Part shown: one piece after another, positions 1-10,521 of the stretch
How the letters are laid out: every line of letters starts with the position of its first letter
Position numbering within the stretch: position 1 is the first letter of the stretch
DNA from: Dendrocalamus latiflorus
Taxonomy: Eukaryota; Streptophyta; Magnoliopsida; Poales; Poaceae
Direction of reading: 5' to 3'
DNA length: 64,000 bases
NCBI GenBank assembly: GCA_017311315.1
Contig: CM029664.1
Location: 26,900,554 to 26,964,553 of the forward strand
Notes under the pieces: generated by a model
Seen by the model: the letters and a program-made list of their open reading frames with translations, nothing else
Database searches by the model: none
Told to the model about the DNA's origin: nothing
Translations under genes and position numbers: made by a program

Positions 1-132
1 AAGTTTAACTACAATCATTCTAAAACAACGTCTAAAAAAGAACGGAGTGAGACTTGGTGGACACATGCAGTGCGTTGTGGCTACACGTATCAAAACGTTA
101 ACAATATATTCAATGTTTTATACTTGTATCAC

Positions 133-3100
133 TGAAACACCCCAAAATTTCAAACTTTTTGAATTTTTTGTAAATTGTGTTTAAATGTGAATTCCTTCCC
201 AATTTGGCAAGTATCAATGAAAATGCACTTTCCCTTTTTGGCATCTACATTTTCACTCCTCCCCTGGCGCCCTCACACGCGCGCGCCTCTTCTCTTCTTC
301 CCGAAGAAGCCACGGTCGCATGCGTCGCTGTTTCCTCGCTCAAGATTGCGGCGCCGCTCCATCATCACGCAGCGACCTCTTTGAGCTGAGGCCCCACCTG
401 CCAGCCGCACACCTCTGCGCCTCCCCTCGCTCAGCGCGCCGGCGTCTGCGCGCAGCTCCGCCACCGCTATAGCTCGCCCATTCTCGCGAATTCTTCTCCT
501 CTCGGGTCAACTAACCGTACGTTGGGCAGAGCACCCGCAGAGCAGTAGGGACACCTACCTCTCATAGTCTCTGCGCCGTTCCAGTGCATCCCCTCTCCCC
601 GCACAGCGTGAATCGAACGCGACCCCAGAAATATCTCGGGGGCAACCGACCTACGCAGGAGATAAAGCCCAATTCACCATTCCTTGAGGCTCCTAGCAAC
701 CTCACAAACCCCCTTCCCCAGTTAATTGAGCTCTCATCGCCCTTGCCAGCCGCAATCGGAATCCCTGAGCTCGGTGAGCCCTAACCTCGATCTTTTGATT
801 TCGTCAGTTATTTTTTGATTCCAGGCTCTCACACGATCTCCATTGTCTCTGAAATGCAATGGTGAACCCGCTGGAGCTTGAGCATCTGCCCTGGGCCGTG
901 GCAACGAAGACCGCCGTCGGCCGGAGAGCCCTCATTGTGGCTAGCTCGCACGAGCTGTCCTCGAGCTACACCACCACTTCTAGTGTACTCCTTAGGTTCT
1001 CTAGATGGTGAAAACCCAATTGATTAGACCCAAACCTCACCGGACGTCCTTAGCGCCGCCGTGGAGGCCGTTGTCTTCCCGGCCGCCGCTAGCCACCGTC
1101 AACCATTCTCCCACCCACCCAAGTACCAAAATGGAAGCCTAAGCTCAAGGTTTACACTCTGTGAAACCCATTCCACTCCCGGTGCCCGGACGCCGCCGCC
1201 CCACCGAAGATGGCGGGCTCTGTTTTGCCGCCCGGGAGCCGTCCAGATGTTGAAGACGACTCCCGGGGGCGACGCGGCCGTATCGGGAGCGTCCATGCCC
1301 GTAGCGGTCAACCGTCCAGATCTGTTCAAACCACAGCCGTTCATCCGTTGCCGTCTCCCCATCCGACGGCCACACTTGGGAAATCTGACCCGTCGACACC
1401 AGCGACGCGTCCACCATCGGGCGGGCGATCGCGCGTGTGTGCTGAGCTTCGCCCGCGCGCGCACGTGGGTCACAGCCCACTCGACCGAGCGCGTAGACCG
1501 GGCCACCGGCCGGGTTGCCGCGCGGGAGAAGAGGCCGGCCGGGCCGCACTGTTGCTCGGGCCGAGCCCAACACTGTGCAACACTGTTCATGTATTTTAGA
1601 AAATCCCGAAAAATCCCAGAAAAATCCAAAAATTTCCAAAAATACCAAAATACCCCATTTTGACCAACGCAATATTCTGAATTCAAATATAAGCTCCATT
1701 TCTCCAAATTTAATTTTTATAAATCTAAATTTCCCCTTTCCATACCATTAGTTTTATAAGTTCCAAATTTCCATAAATTCAAGTTCCGCAAAATCCAAAT
1801 ATCTCCTTCCACCAAAAATCACTCTCAAATATCTCTAAAATGTTTATTTGAGACTTTATGCAATTTACTCCTTTTTTAATTAGATTATTTTCCCTAGCTT
1901 GATTAGAATCAAGTTTGGACTTATGTTGTTATTTTATGTGTTTACGCTAGCTCCCGACGTCTTCGAGGTCGTCGTTTCCGAGCAAGAGCTAGCTGCACTA
2001 ATTTACGACATAGTCAAAATCCCTAATCAGCAAGGCAAGTTACGTGTTTTTGATCATATTGACTCCTATGACATTCATATGATTTATTTAATGTATTTTC
2101 ATTATGGCTAGTTGTCAAATGTTATTTGCGTACCATAAAATGTTTAGAATGGCATGCTATTTAGATAATCCTACCACTGAATTATACCCTGTTCTGATTG
2201 ATGGCCATATTCACCTTGACAACCATAGTAAGAAATAAAATATGATATAAATAGTATAGAATCATCTCATTCAACATTGTACACTAATAAGTGATTTTGG
2301 CTGCGGGCCAGTAGATTTGGAAAACCCGGAGCTAGGGTAGGGTGTTATGGGGCACCGTATCCTAGGGCCGGCGCGCACAGAACCTAGGGTAAAGGGGTTG
2401 GGGTTTCCGCGTTGCGGATTTAGCCCAACGCTTTATCCTAGGGTTGGACTTCGGGTGGAGGAGTGTGGTGCTCCGGGTAACGGAGTTAGTCCATCGCTTT
2501 ACCTGAGGATGGAGGCTGGTTGGGTTTGGTGGTGGTGAGTGCTGTTGAGCACAGAAGAAGCTGTGGTTGAGTACCTCAGGTGAAAAATATAAGGACAAGA
2601 ACCTTGTGCTAAATAACATACATAGTGATCGCTCAAACCACAGGAGTTGATTTGTCAACACTGGTTTAGTAGCTGCTCAGTTTGATTGAAACTCTATAGG
2701 TTGAGATGACAGGATGACGGGGTGTTAGGTATGCCGCTGGATACCTAACAACGGTAGTGTTCACTTAAAACGGCAGAGGAGTTGGTTTTAGTTTGTGGCC
2801 GTGACTGAGTGATGCTATCGGGTAGAGTCTATATAGAGAATTGAGCAGTGAACCAACCTGGCTTTCTTAACTCTGTCGCGGGAGTTAAGAGATCGTGTGG
2901 GTAAAGTTGAGCAACTCTGCAGAGTGAAATAAATGGTATTCGAATACGCCGTGCTTCCGGTTAATGGAGCTGTGTTAATTGGGTGATTCCAAGAATGAGG
3001 CATAAGTAGGATTTGTGAGTATTTTAATCTGGTTAATGATGAACTTTATTTGATAATGAAAACCCCCTGATTTTAAGGAGCAAATGTTTTAAACTTTCTT

Positions 3101-3549
3101 TGTTTGCAAATACAACTGCATCCACCCAATGTAATAAAACCAGTACATCCCCATCCTTTGAATATCCTTGCAAATAGTAAAATAAGGTTTACCCCTGTAA
3201 CTTGCTGGGTATGATTGTACTCATTACTTGCTAAACAAAACCTTCAGAAGACCAAGGTTACTCTGATGAGCCTATGGAAGAAGAAGCTCCTAATGAACCA
3301 ATCTGTTCTGATGATGATTGGTCTTAGGTTTCAATTACGCTCAGGCCGCTCGATCTTTTGTGATGTATTATAGTTTGTGGGTTCTGGTGCTCGCTATGTA
3401 AAACGAGTGACAATCTATATTGTAATAAAGTTGGATCTTTTGTGTAAGCTTGTACTGTTGTGATTATCGCTCATGCTATGGAACTTCGTAACTGTTCATT
3501 CCGTACGGTTACGGGGTTCCGTACCGTCCTCGGAAACGGGGGCGTTACA
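133..3549 (+). mobile_element. Solo LTR of a gypsy-type retrotransposon (LTR A)
   Basis: The segment starts TGAAACACCCC and ends GGGGGCGTTACA, so it has TG...CA termini. It is bracketed by a perfect 5-bp target duplication, ATCAC, at 128-132 and 3550-3554. No gag-pol lies on either side, so this is a solo LTR left by LTR-LTR recombination. At about 3.4 kb it matches the long-LTR chromovirus type of grass gypsy elements. A GC-rich block at about 240-1600 gives long overlapping ORFs on both strands that look like compositional artefacts rather than genes. The + orientation is inferred from the same layout in the LTR at 27996-31767, whose orientation is fixed by its pol. LTR B (10522-13457) is recognisably the same family in reverse. 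Confidence 0.85.
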
Positions 3550-3554
3550 ATCAC

Positions 3555-4308
3555 TTCTAAGAATTTAGACAACTATTAGCCACTGATTGAAAAAATCGCC
3601 ATGCATGAGTGACTCTCCTGAAAGGAAGAAAAAAAAATGAACCCATGAGTGGAGTTCTCATGCTCATACCGATCCTATACGAACAATCGCGTGGCTTGCT
3701 TATTATGGTCGGCAAATTTTCTTGCAGTAATGCAGATGCATTAGGTTGATTTACGCACATAGATATATAGTTGATAATCTTCGAACAAAGACCGTTGTAT
3801 CAGCGGCACGCTCGGAGAGCACGCGCCATATAAAGTCAACGGCTGCGGCGGTGTTATCGACCGTGACGACGCATGTATTCACAGCACTCAGTTTTTATTA
3901 ATGGTTTTTGGCTGTAGTTTATAGTTTTTAAGTAAAAATAAATAATAATAGTTAAAAAATGAGTTTAGAAGGAGAGGATGAGCGGTACAAAGAGTGCGAG
4001 AGAGATGTGTAACAGAAATAAGAGGAGTAAGGTGAGTGATATATCCATGATCCTGTCTTATCTTCGAAGCGAGACGGTAGCGAGAGGTAGATAAACTACT
4101 TCAAGAAACTGGATGCTCATATTGATTTTTGACTTTTTTTTATAAGTAAAATGTATTACCATTTTAATTTTTTGAATATAAATTGCCTCCCTACGCTACG
4201 ACCGTTGGCTAGAAATGCGCAAGCGATGATACATTCATCTGCGTCCAATGGCCCAAAAATTTTCTTAATATTTTGAAGAAATAAGTCGTATGGTAAATAG
4301 ACGTATCC
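3555..4308. other. Intergenic spacer with no recognised gene
   Basis: This AT-rich spacer lies between the solo LTR and the MITE at 4312. The only ORF is a short minus-strand one at 3557-3760 with no recognisable domain. I see nothing else that can be supported. Confidence 0.5.
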
Positions 4309-4311
4309 TAA

Positions 4312-4724
4312 GGCCCTGTTTGTTTCCACTTAAGATTATTATAATCTAGTTTATAATTATAAGTGGAAACAAACAGCCTAGATTATAAGGTAACTTATTA
4401 TAATCTAATAGCCCAGATTATTATAATCTAATAAGCTTAAAAAAGGAGCTTATTTCAGCTTATAGATCCACCTTTTATCTTAAGGACCATAAAACTTTAG
4501 GAATATTACCCACTTTTGCCATTCATCCATCCCCCAACTCCCTTGCCTCTCTCTCAAGGACGTTGTAGTCTTTAAACATTCGAATACAATAATCCATAAC
4601 TCTGATAATCCAGGCTGCCAAACACTTAACAACTTATTTTCCACCAGTTTATTATAATCTAGCTTATATAATCCCTCACCTATAAGCTAGATTATAATAA
4701 TCTTAAGTGGAAACAAACAGGGCC
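4312..4724. mobile_element. Tourist-like MITE with long terminal inverted repeats
   Basis: The ends are near-perfect inverted repeats of about 40 bp beginning GGCCCTGTTTGTTTCCACTT. They are flanked by the 3-bp duplication TAA at 4309-4311 and 4725-4727, the target type of PIF/Harbinger-derived MITEs. The inside is AT-rich and repeats the AGATTATAATAATCT motif several times. It has no coding capacity. It sits immediately upstream of the untranslated first exon of the hAT-derived gene, so it may form part of that promoter region. Confidence 0.85.
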
Positions 4725-5010
4725 TAATACTAATACCCCACGGGGTCGCCGTACATCGATGCCAGATCAGGAGGCCCGCCCCGTAAAGGATCGTGAGCCC
4801 ATTAAAACTCCATCCCGCAGCCACCACCGAAACCGAAAAAAAAGCGCCCCTCGTGATCACTCTTCTTCTCCCGTCCATCTCTTCTTTTCCCCAGGTGTCC
4901 CAACAAGCACGGCGGCAGATCGATCTAGGGTTTGGTCGGCCTCGTTCTTCCTTGTTGGGCCGAGCCGAGCTAGCAATCCCACGACCTGGACCACGGCTCC
5001 TCGGCGCAAG

Positions 5011-6329
5011 GTGATCCATCCCGCCCCGTCCTGTCCCAGCTCCTTTCCCTACCTCCCCCTCTGCAGCTCTGCTGCTCTATGTTTGGGGGACGAACTCTAC
5101 TCCTGCTCTTGCAGTCTTGTAGATAGATTGGTTGTTAATCGCGGAGTTTTGGGTGTTTTCTGTGCTCGGATTGTGCCTCTTTGCGGGGTCGATCACGTCT
5201 TTCGTTTGCTTGATCGGTCGTAAGAACGCATGATTTGGCTCTCTTTTTTTTTTCCAGGCCGAAATCTTGTGTGCTGTTTTTTGTGTGTTCGTTTGCGCGC
5301 GTTGATTTCTTGATTTCGTAGGCTACTCTCATAATTCTCTTCTGTACAATGTGATTATGGCAAGCAACCATCTGTGTCTCTGCTCTTAGATTTTTTTTGT
5401 ATTTCTTTGCCAGAGATAGTGGAACCTTTTGCTTATGTTCCTGAAATTTATGCTGAGAAATTTACTGCTCCCCGTCTTATCTCAACCTCTCGGGCTGATA
5501 TGATCGACCTGTTAGTTTTACCATCTGCTATATCAACACCATACCAGAGGGAGGCAATCGATTTTTTTTTCTCTGAAAGATATTTGGGAACTCCAGAAGT
5601 GTTTCCTCCATTGCAATGGATTTAAGTTGGTGTGCCCAATAAACAGATTGGGGTTATTGCAAGCTCCAATAGAGTTATCTATGTAAGCTTGCTTAACTTG
5701 TGTCAGGGAATTTGCATGGGTACAAAAAGATGCCGTGTTGATCCGGGTAGCTCATGAGCGCCAATGGATATGTAAATGTAATGCTATAGTGCTATGTTCA
5801 TGCTACTTCTGAACAGTTTTACAAGTGCCTGCCTTGATCTGCGCATTGTATTTTCTGCTGTTATACTGTCTACGTTTTTTCTTGGCAAGAGATTATGGAG
5901 GCTTTGCATATGTTATCTATCCGTGCATTGTGTTTTCTGCTTTTATTGTACTCTAATCGGATATTTTTTTCTCTGGAAGACACTATAGAGCCTTTGAATA
6001 TGTTACTCAAAACGTCATCTTTATATTGAGAAATTTATCCCTTTGAAATGTCAAACATACAAATGTTAATATAGTGATGTCTGAATCACTTCTGGAAATT
6101 TTACTGTTTGATATTCTGGGTAGTAGTCTGGTACAAATTCCAGATCTTGTCATCCTGAAATTATGTTAAGACTTGTGATGTCTATTGTGATTTTGTGACT
6201 AGTGTGATTACTCATTGGACAGAATGCATCTTGAAGTTCATTTAAAACCTTATCTATCAATCGATTAATTATGATTTGACTACATTGCATCTGACAAGAT
6301 TTTGTTTGTACCAACTTCTAATGTGGCAG
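5011..6329 (+). other. Probable intron in the 5' UTR of the hAT-derived gene
   Basis: The GC-rich leader at about 4860-5010 ends GGCGCAAG followed by GTGATCC, a plausible donor. The stretch that follows is T-rich and intron-like. The last good acceptor is TGTGGCAG, ending at 6329, 32 bases before the start codon at 6362. Large leader introns are common in grass genes, including transposase-derived ones. The exact sites are inferred from sequence only. An alternative acceptor after a poly-T run near 5258 would make a shorter intron. Confidence 0.55.
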
Positions 6330-6361
6330 GCCTTTTGGGTTCTAGCAAATAGTCTCTCAGA

Positions 6362-8512
6362 ATGGGTGACCTAAACAGCAATGACAATGAGATGATGCAT
6401 TGTTCCAACATGATCCATGGCTGTACCGAGATGGTGCACGGCAGCGAGATGATCCACAGCACTGCGATGGCCCATGGCAATGAGTTATTTGTTAGTGCTG
6501 AGGTGACACCACCAACCACAACAAGACGCCAAAAGAAGTCAGCGATCTGGGAGCATTTCACTCTTGTAGACGCCTCTGAGGGATGCAAACGAGCATGCTG
6601 CAATCATTGCAAGCGAACCTTCGCATACAGTTCTGGCTCAAAAAACGCAGGTACTAGCCATCTCACCAGGCACATCACGAAGTCATGTTCTGCGATCAAA
6701 GACCTGCAAGAGAGCAAGCCGGCACTGTCTTCCGCAGGAGGGACAGACAATGGTTGCGAGGGTATAGTAAAGCGGCCAACTAAGAGGCGCTACAGATACA
6801 CTGGTTATGCAAATGCTTCGTTTAATCAAGACAATAGTTGCTCATATCTGGCGAAGATGATCATTCTTCATGACTATCCGCTTCACATTGTTCAACAGCC
6901 AGTCTTCCTTTCTTTTATTGAGAGTATGCAGCCTGGTTTCAAGGTGGTAGATATCGATACGGTGGAGGAAGAGGTGTATGCTGTTTATTGGAAGGAGAGG
7001 GATAACCTGCAGCGGTCACTTGGAACTATGCCTGGCAAGATCAGCCTCACTGTAGGATCGTGGACCACTAGCCAAACTCTTGGATATGTCTCACTTGCTG
7101 GGCAATTCATCGACTTGGAATGGAAGCTACATCGAAGAATGCTCAACTTCGTGATGGTACCTTGGCCTCGCTTGGAGAATGCACTTAGTGAAGCTATCAG
7201 CACGAGCCTTTTTGGGTGGAACATCCAGGAGAAACTATTCACGATCACTTTGGATCATGATTGCTCGTCACATGATATCTACAGTGCGAACCTGAGACAT
7301 CATCTCTCCAACAAGAACATTCTCATGCTTAAGAGCCAGTTGTTTGTTTTGAGGTGCTATGCCCATATCCTGAATGCAGTTGCACATGACGTCCTCGCTT
7401 CAGTTAACAATGTCATCTATAACATCCGTGAAAGCATAAAGTTTATGAAAGCTTCTCCTAGCCGTGAGGGGAAGTTTGCTGAGATTGCTCTGCAACTGGA
7501 GATCCCTAGAACCAAGACCCTGTGTCTGGATGTTACAACCGAGTGGAACACCACCTACTTGATGCTGCTGGCTGCTCTGGACTATAGGAAGGCATTCACC
7601 ATACTGGAGACAAGTGATGACAACTACAGTGAAGCACCTTCGACAGAGGACTGGAAGAAAGTTGAGGCTGCCTGCAGTTACCTGAAGCTTTTGTATGACT
7701 CTGCTCATAGCGTCATGGTAGCAGTAAACCCAACCGCAAACATCTTTTTCCATGAGGCCTGGATTCTTCAACTAGAGCTTTCAGATGCCACAGCTCATCA
7801 AGATCCAATTATCAGTAGCATAGCCAAAGACATTCACGAGAGGTTTGACAAGTACTGGAAAGATTGCAACCTTGTGTTGGCCATAGCTGTTGTGATGGAT
7901 CCACGTTTCAAGTTGAAGCTTGTTGAGTTTGCTTACTCCAAAATTTATGGCGTGGAGGTTGCAAAGTATGTCAAGGTGGTACATGATGCTTTACATGAGC
8001 TTTATAAAGAGTATGTCGTGCAGCCACTCCCACTGACACGAACCTATGATGAGCTAGGGGTAAGTAACAATGGACCTGCCAATGAGAACAACACTCCAGC
8101 GACTCCACCGTTGACAGGCGATGGACTCTTAGATTTTGACATCTATGTTTCGGAGATTGTTATGAGCCAATCTGTCAATTCTGAGCTAGATCAGTACTTG
8201 GAAGAAGCCCTCAACCCGCGGATCCCAGAGTTTGACATTCTGAACTGGTGGAGGCTTAACAGCCTCAAGTACCCAACAGTCTCAAGGATGGCCCGGGATG
8301 TATTGGCCATCCCAATGTCCACGGTCTGTAGCAGTTCTATATTCTCAGCTGGAAGTGGAACTGGAACCAGGATGCTGGATGACTACCGAAGCTCACTGCG
8401 TCCTGAAATCGTGGAGGCGCTGTTCTGTGGAAAAGACTGGCTCCAGTATTCACCGACTGTTACAAAGCCACCCAGTACCGTATCGGTGAAGATGGAGCAG
8501 ACGAGGTCCTAA
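6362..8512 (+). CDS. Zinc finger BED domain protein, hAT-transposase derived (RICESLEEPER/DAYSLEEPER-like)
   Basis: This is a 716-residue uninterrupted ORF. Residues about 1-40 are a Met/His-rich run of related short units (EMVHGSEMIH, TAMAHGNE). A BED zinc finger follows at about 58-110, with the CNHC cysteines and HLTRHITKSC supplying the remaining ligands. The middle is a hAT-like RNase H-type region. The C-terminus (about 600-700) is the hAT dimerisation domain, with YLEEALNPRIPEFDILNWW and YPTVSRMARDVLAIP. The family is best known for domesticated hAT transposases that bind DNA in the nucleus and are needed for normal plant development. Domestication is inferred from the clean ORF, the 5' UTR intron and the absence of hAT inverted repeats with an 8-bp duplication around it. 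Two oppositely oriented solo LTRs bracket the gene. It could instead be an old, immobile autonomous hAT copy. Confidence 0.85.
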   Translation: MGDLNSNDNEMMHCSNMIHGCTEMVHGSEMIHSTAMAHGNELFVSAEVTPPTTTRRQKKSAIWEHFTLVDASEGCKRACCNHCKRTFAYSSGSKNAGTSHLTRHITKSCSAIKDLQESKPALSSAGGTDNGCEGIVKRPTKRRYRYTGYANASFNQDNSCSYLAKMIILHDYPLHIVQQPVFLSFIESMQPGFKVVDIDTVEEEVYAVYWKERDNLQRSLGTMPGKISLTVGSWTTSQTLGYVSLAGQFIDLEWKLHRRMLNFVMVPWPRLENALSEAISTSLFGWNIQEKLFTITLDHDCSSHDIYSANLRHHLSNKNILMLKSQLFVLRCYAHILNAVAHDVLASVNNVIYNIRESIKFMKASPSREGKFAEIALQLEIPRTKTLCLDVTTEWNTTYLMLLAALDYRKAFTILETSDDNYSEAPSTEDWKKVEAACSYLKLLYDSAHSVMVAVNPTANIFFHEAWILQLELSDATAHQDPIISSIAKDIHERFDKYWKDCNLVLAIAVVMDPRFKLKLVEFAYSKIYGVEVAKYVKVVHDALHELYKEYVVQPLPLTRTYDELGVSNNGPANENNTPATPPLTGDGLLDFDIYVSEIVMSQSVNSELDQYLEEALNPRIPEFDILNWWRLNSLKYPTVSRMARDVLAIPMSTVCSSSIFSAGSGTGTRMLDDYRSSLRPEIVEALFCGKDWLQYSPTVTKPPSTVSVKMEQTRS

Positions 8513-9330
8513 GTGGCGGTAGTGGTTGTCGGTATTTGCGTGTTAAAGCAGGTATCCGGCATCCCTATATAGAGCTTAAGAACTTATTTTAGCTTAAGTA
8601 TACAAGTGTTTTTAGAATATGGGCTGTGACTCGGTTAAGCTTTATCTAATGTCTTATTAGATGTGATATCCGGTTTCTCTAGCACTCCTGTCATCTTGAT
8701 TGTGTCCATTTTGACTAGGTGGAGTTGTTTAATTGCCTGAGACGTAATGCTGCATGCAGTTTTCTTGTGTGAAAGCCCACCTGACCCTATTACTGCTGGA
8801 TGGTGTTCATGCATCTGATCTTCAGTTATGCAGCTAATGTGTGGTCAGATCGTGTTTGTTTCTTCGGAAACGCTTCGACCTTGATGTCCGAGCACTCCGG
8901 ACGCAGACGTGGCTTGAATGCTTTATCTTCACATCCCCACAACCCACCTATTCCTCCTCCGACGCATCCCTCCCATGGCTGCTTCCTCTTACTGTATTCT
9001 CTCTCCTTTGCTTTCTCTCTCTAATGTCCCTATCTCTCTCACTCTCGGTCTCTCTCCCTTAATCCACAAGACAAATGAGCTCGCAGTGTTTGTCTGCGCT
9101 GCTCGCGATGGAGGAGTTTGGCCACCAGGCTTGTGCTCGAGGAGTTCGCAGTTGGAGCTCATGTGGAGGTCTCCTTTTCTGAGGAGTGGGTGGAGCTCCC
9201 GGAATCTAGCAAGGCTAAGGCCGGAGCAGGCAGAGAGCTAGCGGATGATGACCAGAGAATTGGTGATAAAGCGGTGGTGTGGGGAGGAGCATAGAGACGA
9301 GGCACCGGGTCAACTGCCATTGCCGCCACA
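8513..9330 (+). other. 3' UTR and downstream spacer of the hAT-derived gene
   Basis: T-rich sequence follows the stop codon at 8512. A pyrimidine-rich stretch lies at about 8940-9070 (repeated CTCTCTC and CTCACTC). I could not assign a polyadenylation site. The overlapping small ORFs around 8800-9240 have no recognisable domain. Confidence 0.4.
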
Positions 9331-9339
9331 TGCACGCAC

Positions 9340-10260
9340 TCCTCCGCTGGTACACATGTTGAAGATGTTTCTTCAAATTATTGCAGCACTTTTTCCTAAT
9401 TGTTGCATGAAGTGTATTGATTTTATTAAAACATCTCTTTACAAATTTTACGCAAAAAGCATCTGTTGCAGTTTGCATTTTGAATTGTTGCGTCAAAGTT
9501 TATTTTTTATTGCATTAGAAATATCGAAATGTTGCACTAAGAAAATTAATGTATCTGGAGGTGTAGATCTCAGCAAATCTAGAGGGGTCGAGGACGGCGG
9601 AGCTCGGGATGCAGACCACAAGCAATGGAAACCTTCCACTATAACAAGCCACTACCTCCTTCTAGTCACATAGATCGGAATAGGATCGATCAGCCTCATC
9701 CCCACTAGATCTTGACTGCCAATGATGAGGGATTAGGCCAGCCGCTTCTCCCCCTATCCCCAATGGGTGCCGAGGCACAAAGGCACTAGGATCATCTTAC
9801 TCCATGCTTAGCTCGTTGGTGCCATCACCAGTTTTTCCTCTCTGGCAAATTATGGAAAATTGTTGCCATCACCACCTTATTTGTTGCAAGGTTTTGTGAT
9901 TTTGTTACGTGTGTTCATCTTTTTTGTTGCAGTAGAGGCTACGGTTCTCAAATTCTTGCTAAAATTTATTTACATTGTTACACAACCAATTCTAAAATAT
10001 TTCTACTGTTATTTTGAAATGTTGTAATATTGTAAAGTCATAAATTTTTTGTTTTGGATTTATTATCTTATTTAATACTTAGCTAAGTCGTATACTCATG
10101 GTTTTTTGTGAGAAGATGACATTTCTTTTACAAAAAATCTCTATATTTCTAACTGTTATTCTACAATTTGTTGTATAAAGGTGGGAGTTTGTTGTATGCT
10201 TACTATTTAATTGTTGCATCTCATAAATTTTTGTTGCATCAAATCAGATAGGTAAGATCA
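9340..10260 (+). repeat. Cluster of TTGTTGCA-type short motifs
   Basis: Variants of TTGTTGCA or TGTTGCA recur throughout this AT-rich stretch, for example near 9400, 9468, 9486, 9527, 9858, 9890, 9926, 10212 and 10229. Dense short motifs of this kind are typical of the subterminal regions of CACTA or hAT transposons. I could not find matching terminal inverted repeats, so the element is unassigned. There is no convincing gene between here and the LTR at 10522. Confidence 0.4.
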
Positions 10261-10521
10261 ACCCTTTTAAATTAGATTTGATAGTGAGAAGGAACATACG
10301 ATAGGAAACTTCGTATTGTACGTCCAGATGCTAGCACCTACCTTGTTTCTCTAGTGGTTTCATACTTTCATTTGACTAACGTGGTGTTGCATGCTGGCTG
10401 GTTCTACTTCTACATATTATCTTCACCTAGTCAGTCCTAGTTGTACAATGTTTATTCGTCTGTTGCACGATGAGTGCGTGCAACTTCTCATGAGTCACTT
10501 GCGTATAATAGTTACCGACTC

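Noticed and set aside
1061..1707. Overlapping 180-200 codon ORFs on both strands
   Set aside because: They lie in the GC-rich half of solo LTR A, overlap in several frames, and show no domain. They are compositional.
6362..8512. Autonomous hAT transposon as the source of hAT-1 to hAT-3
   Set aside because: No CAGGGGCGGAGCC-type ends or 8-bp duplication were found around this gene, and its leader intron fits a domesticated gene. A trans role is possible but not shown.
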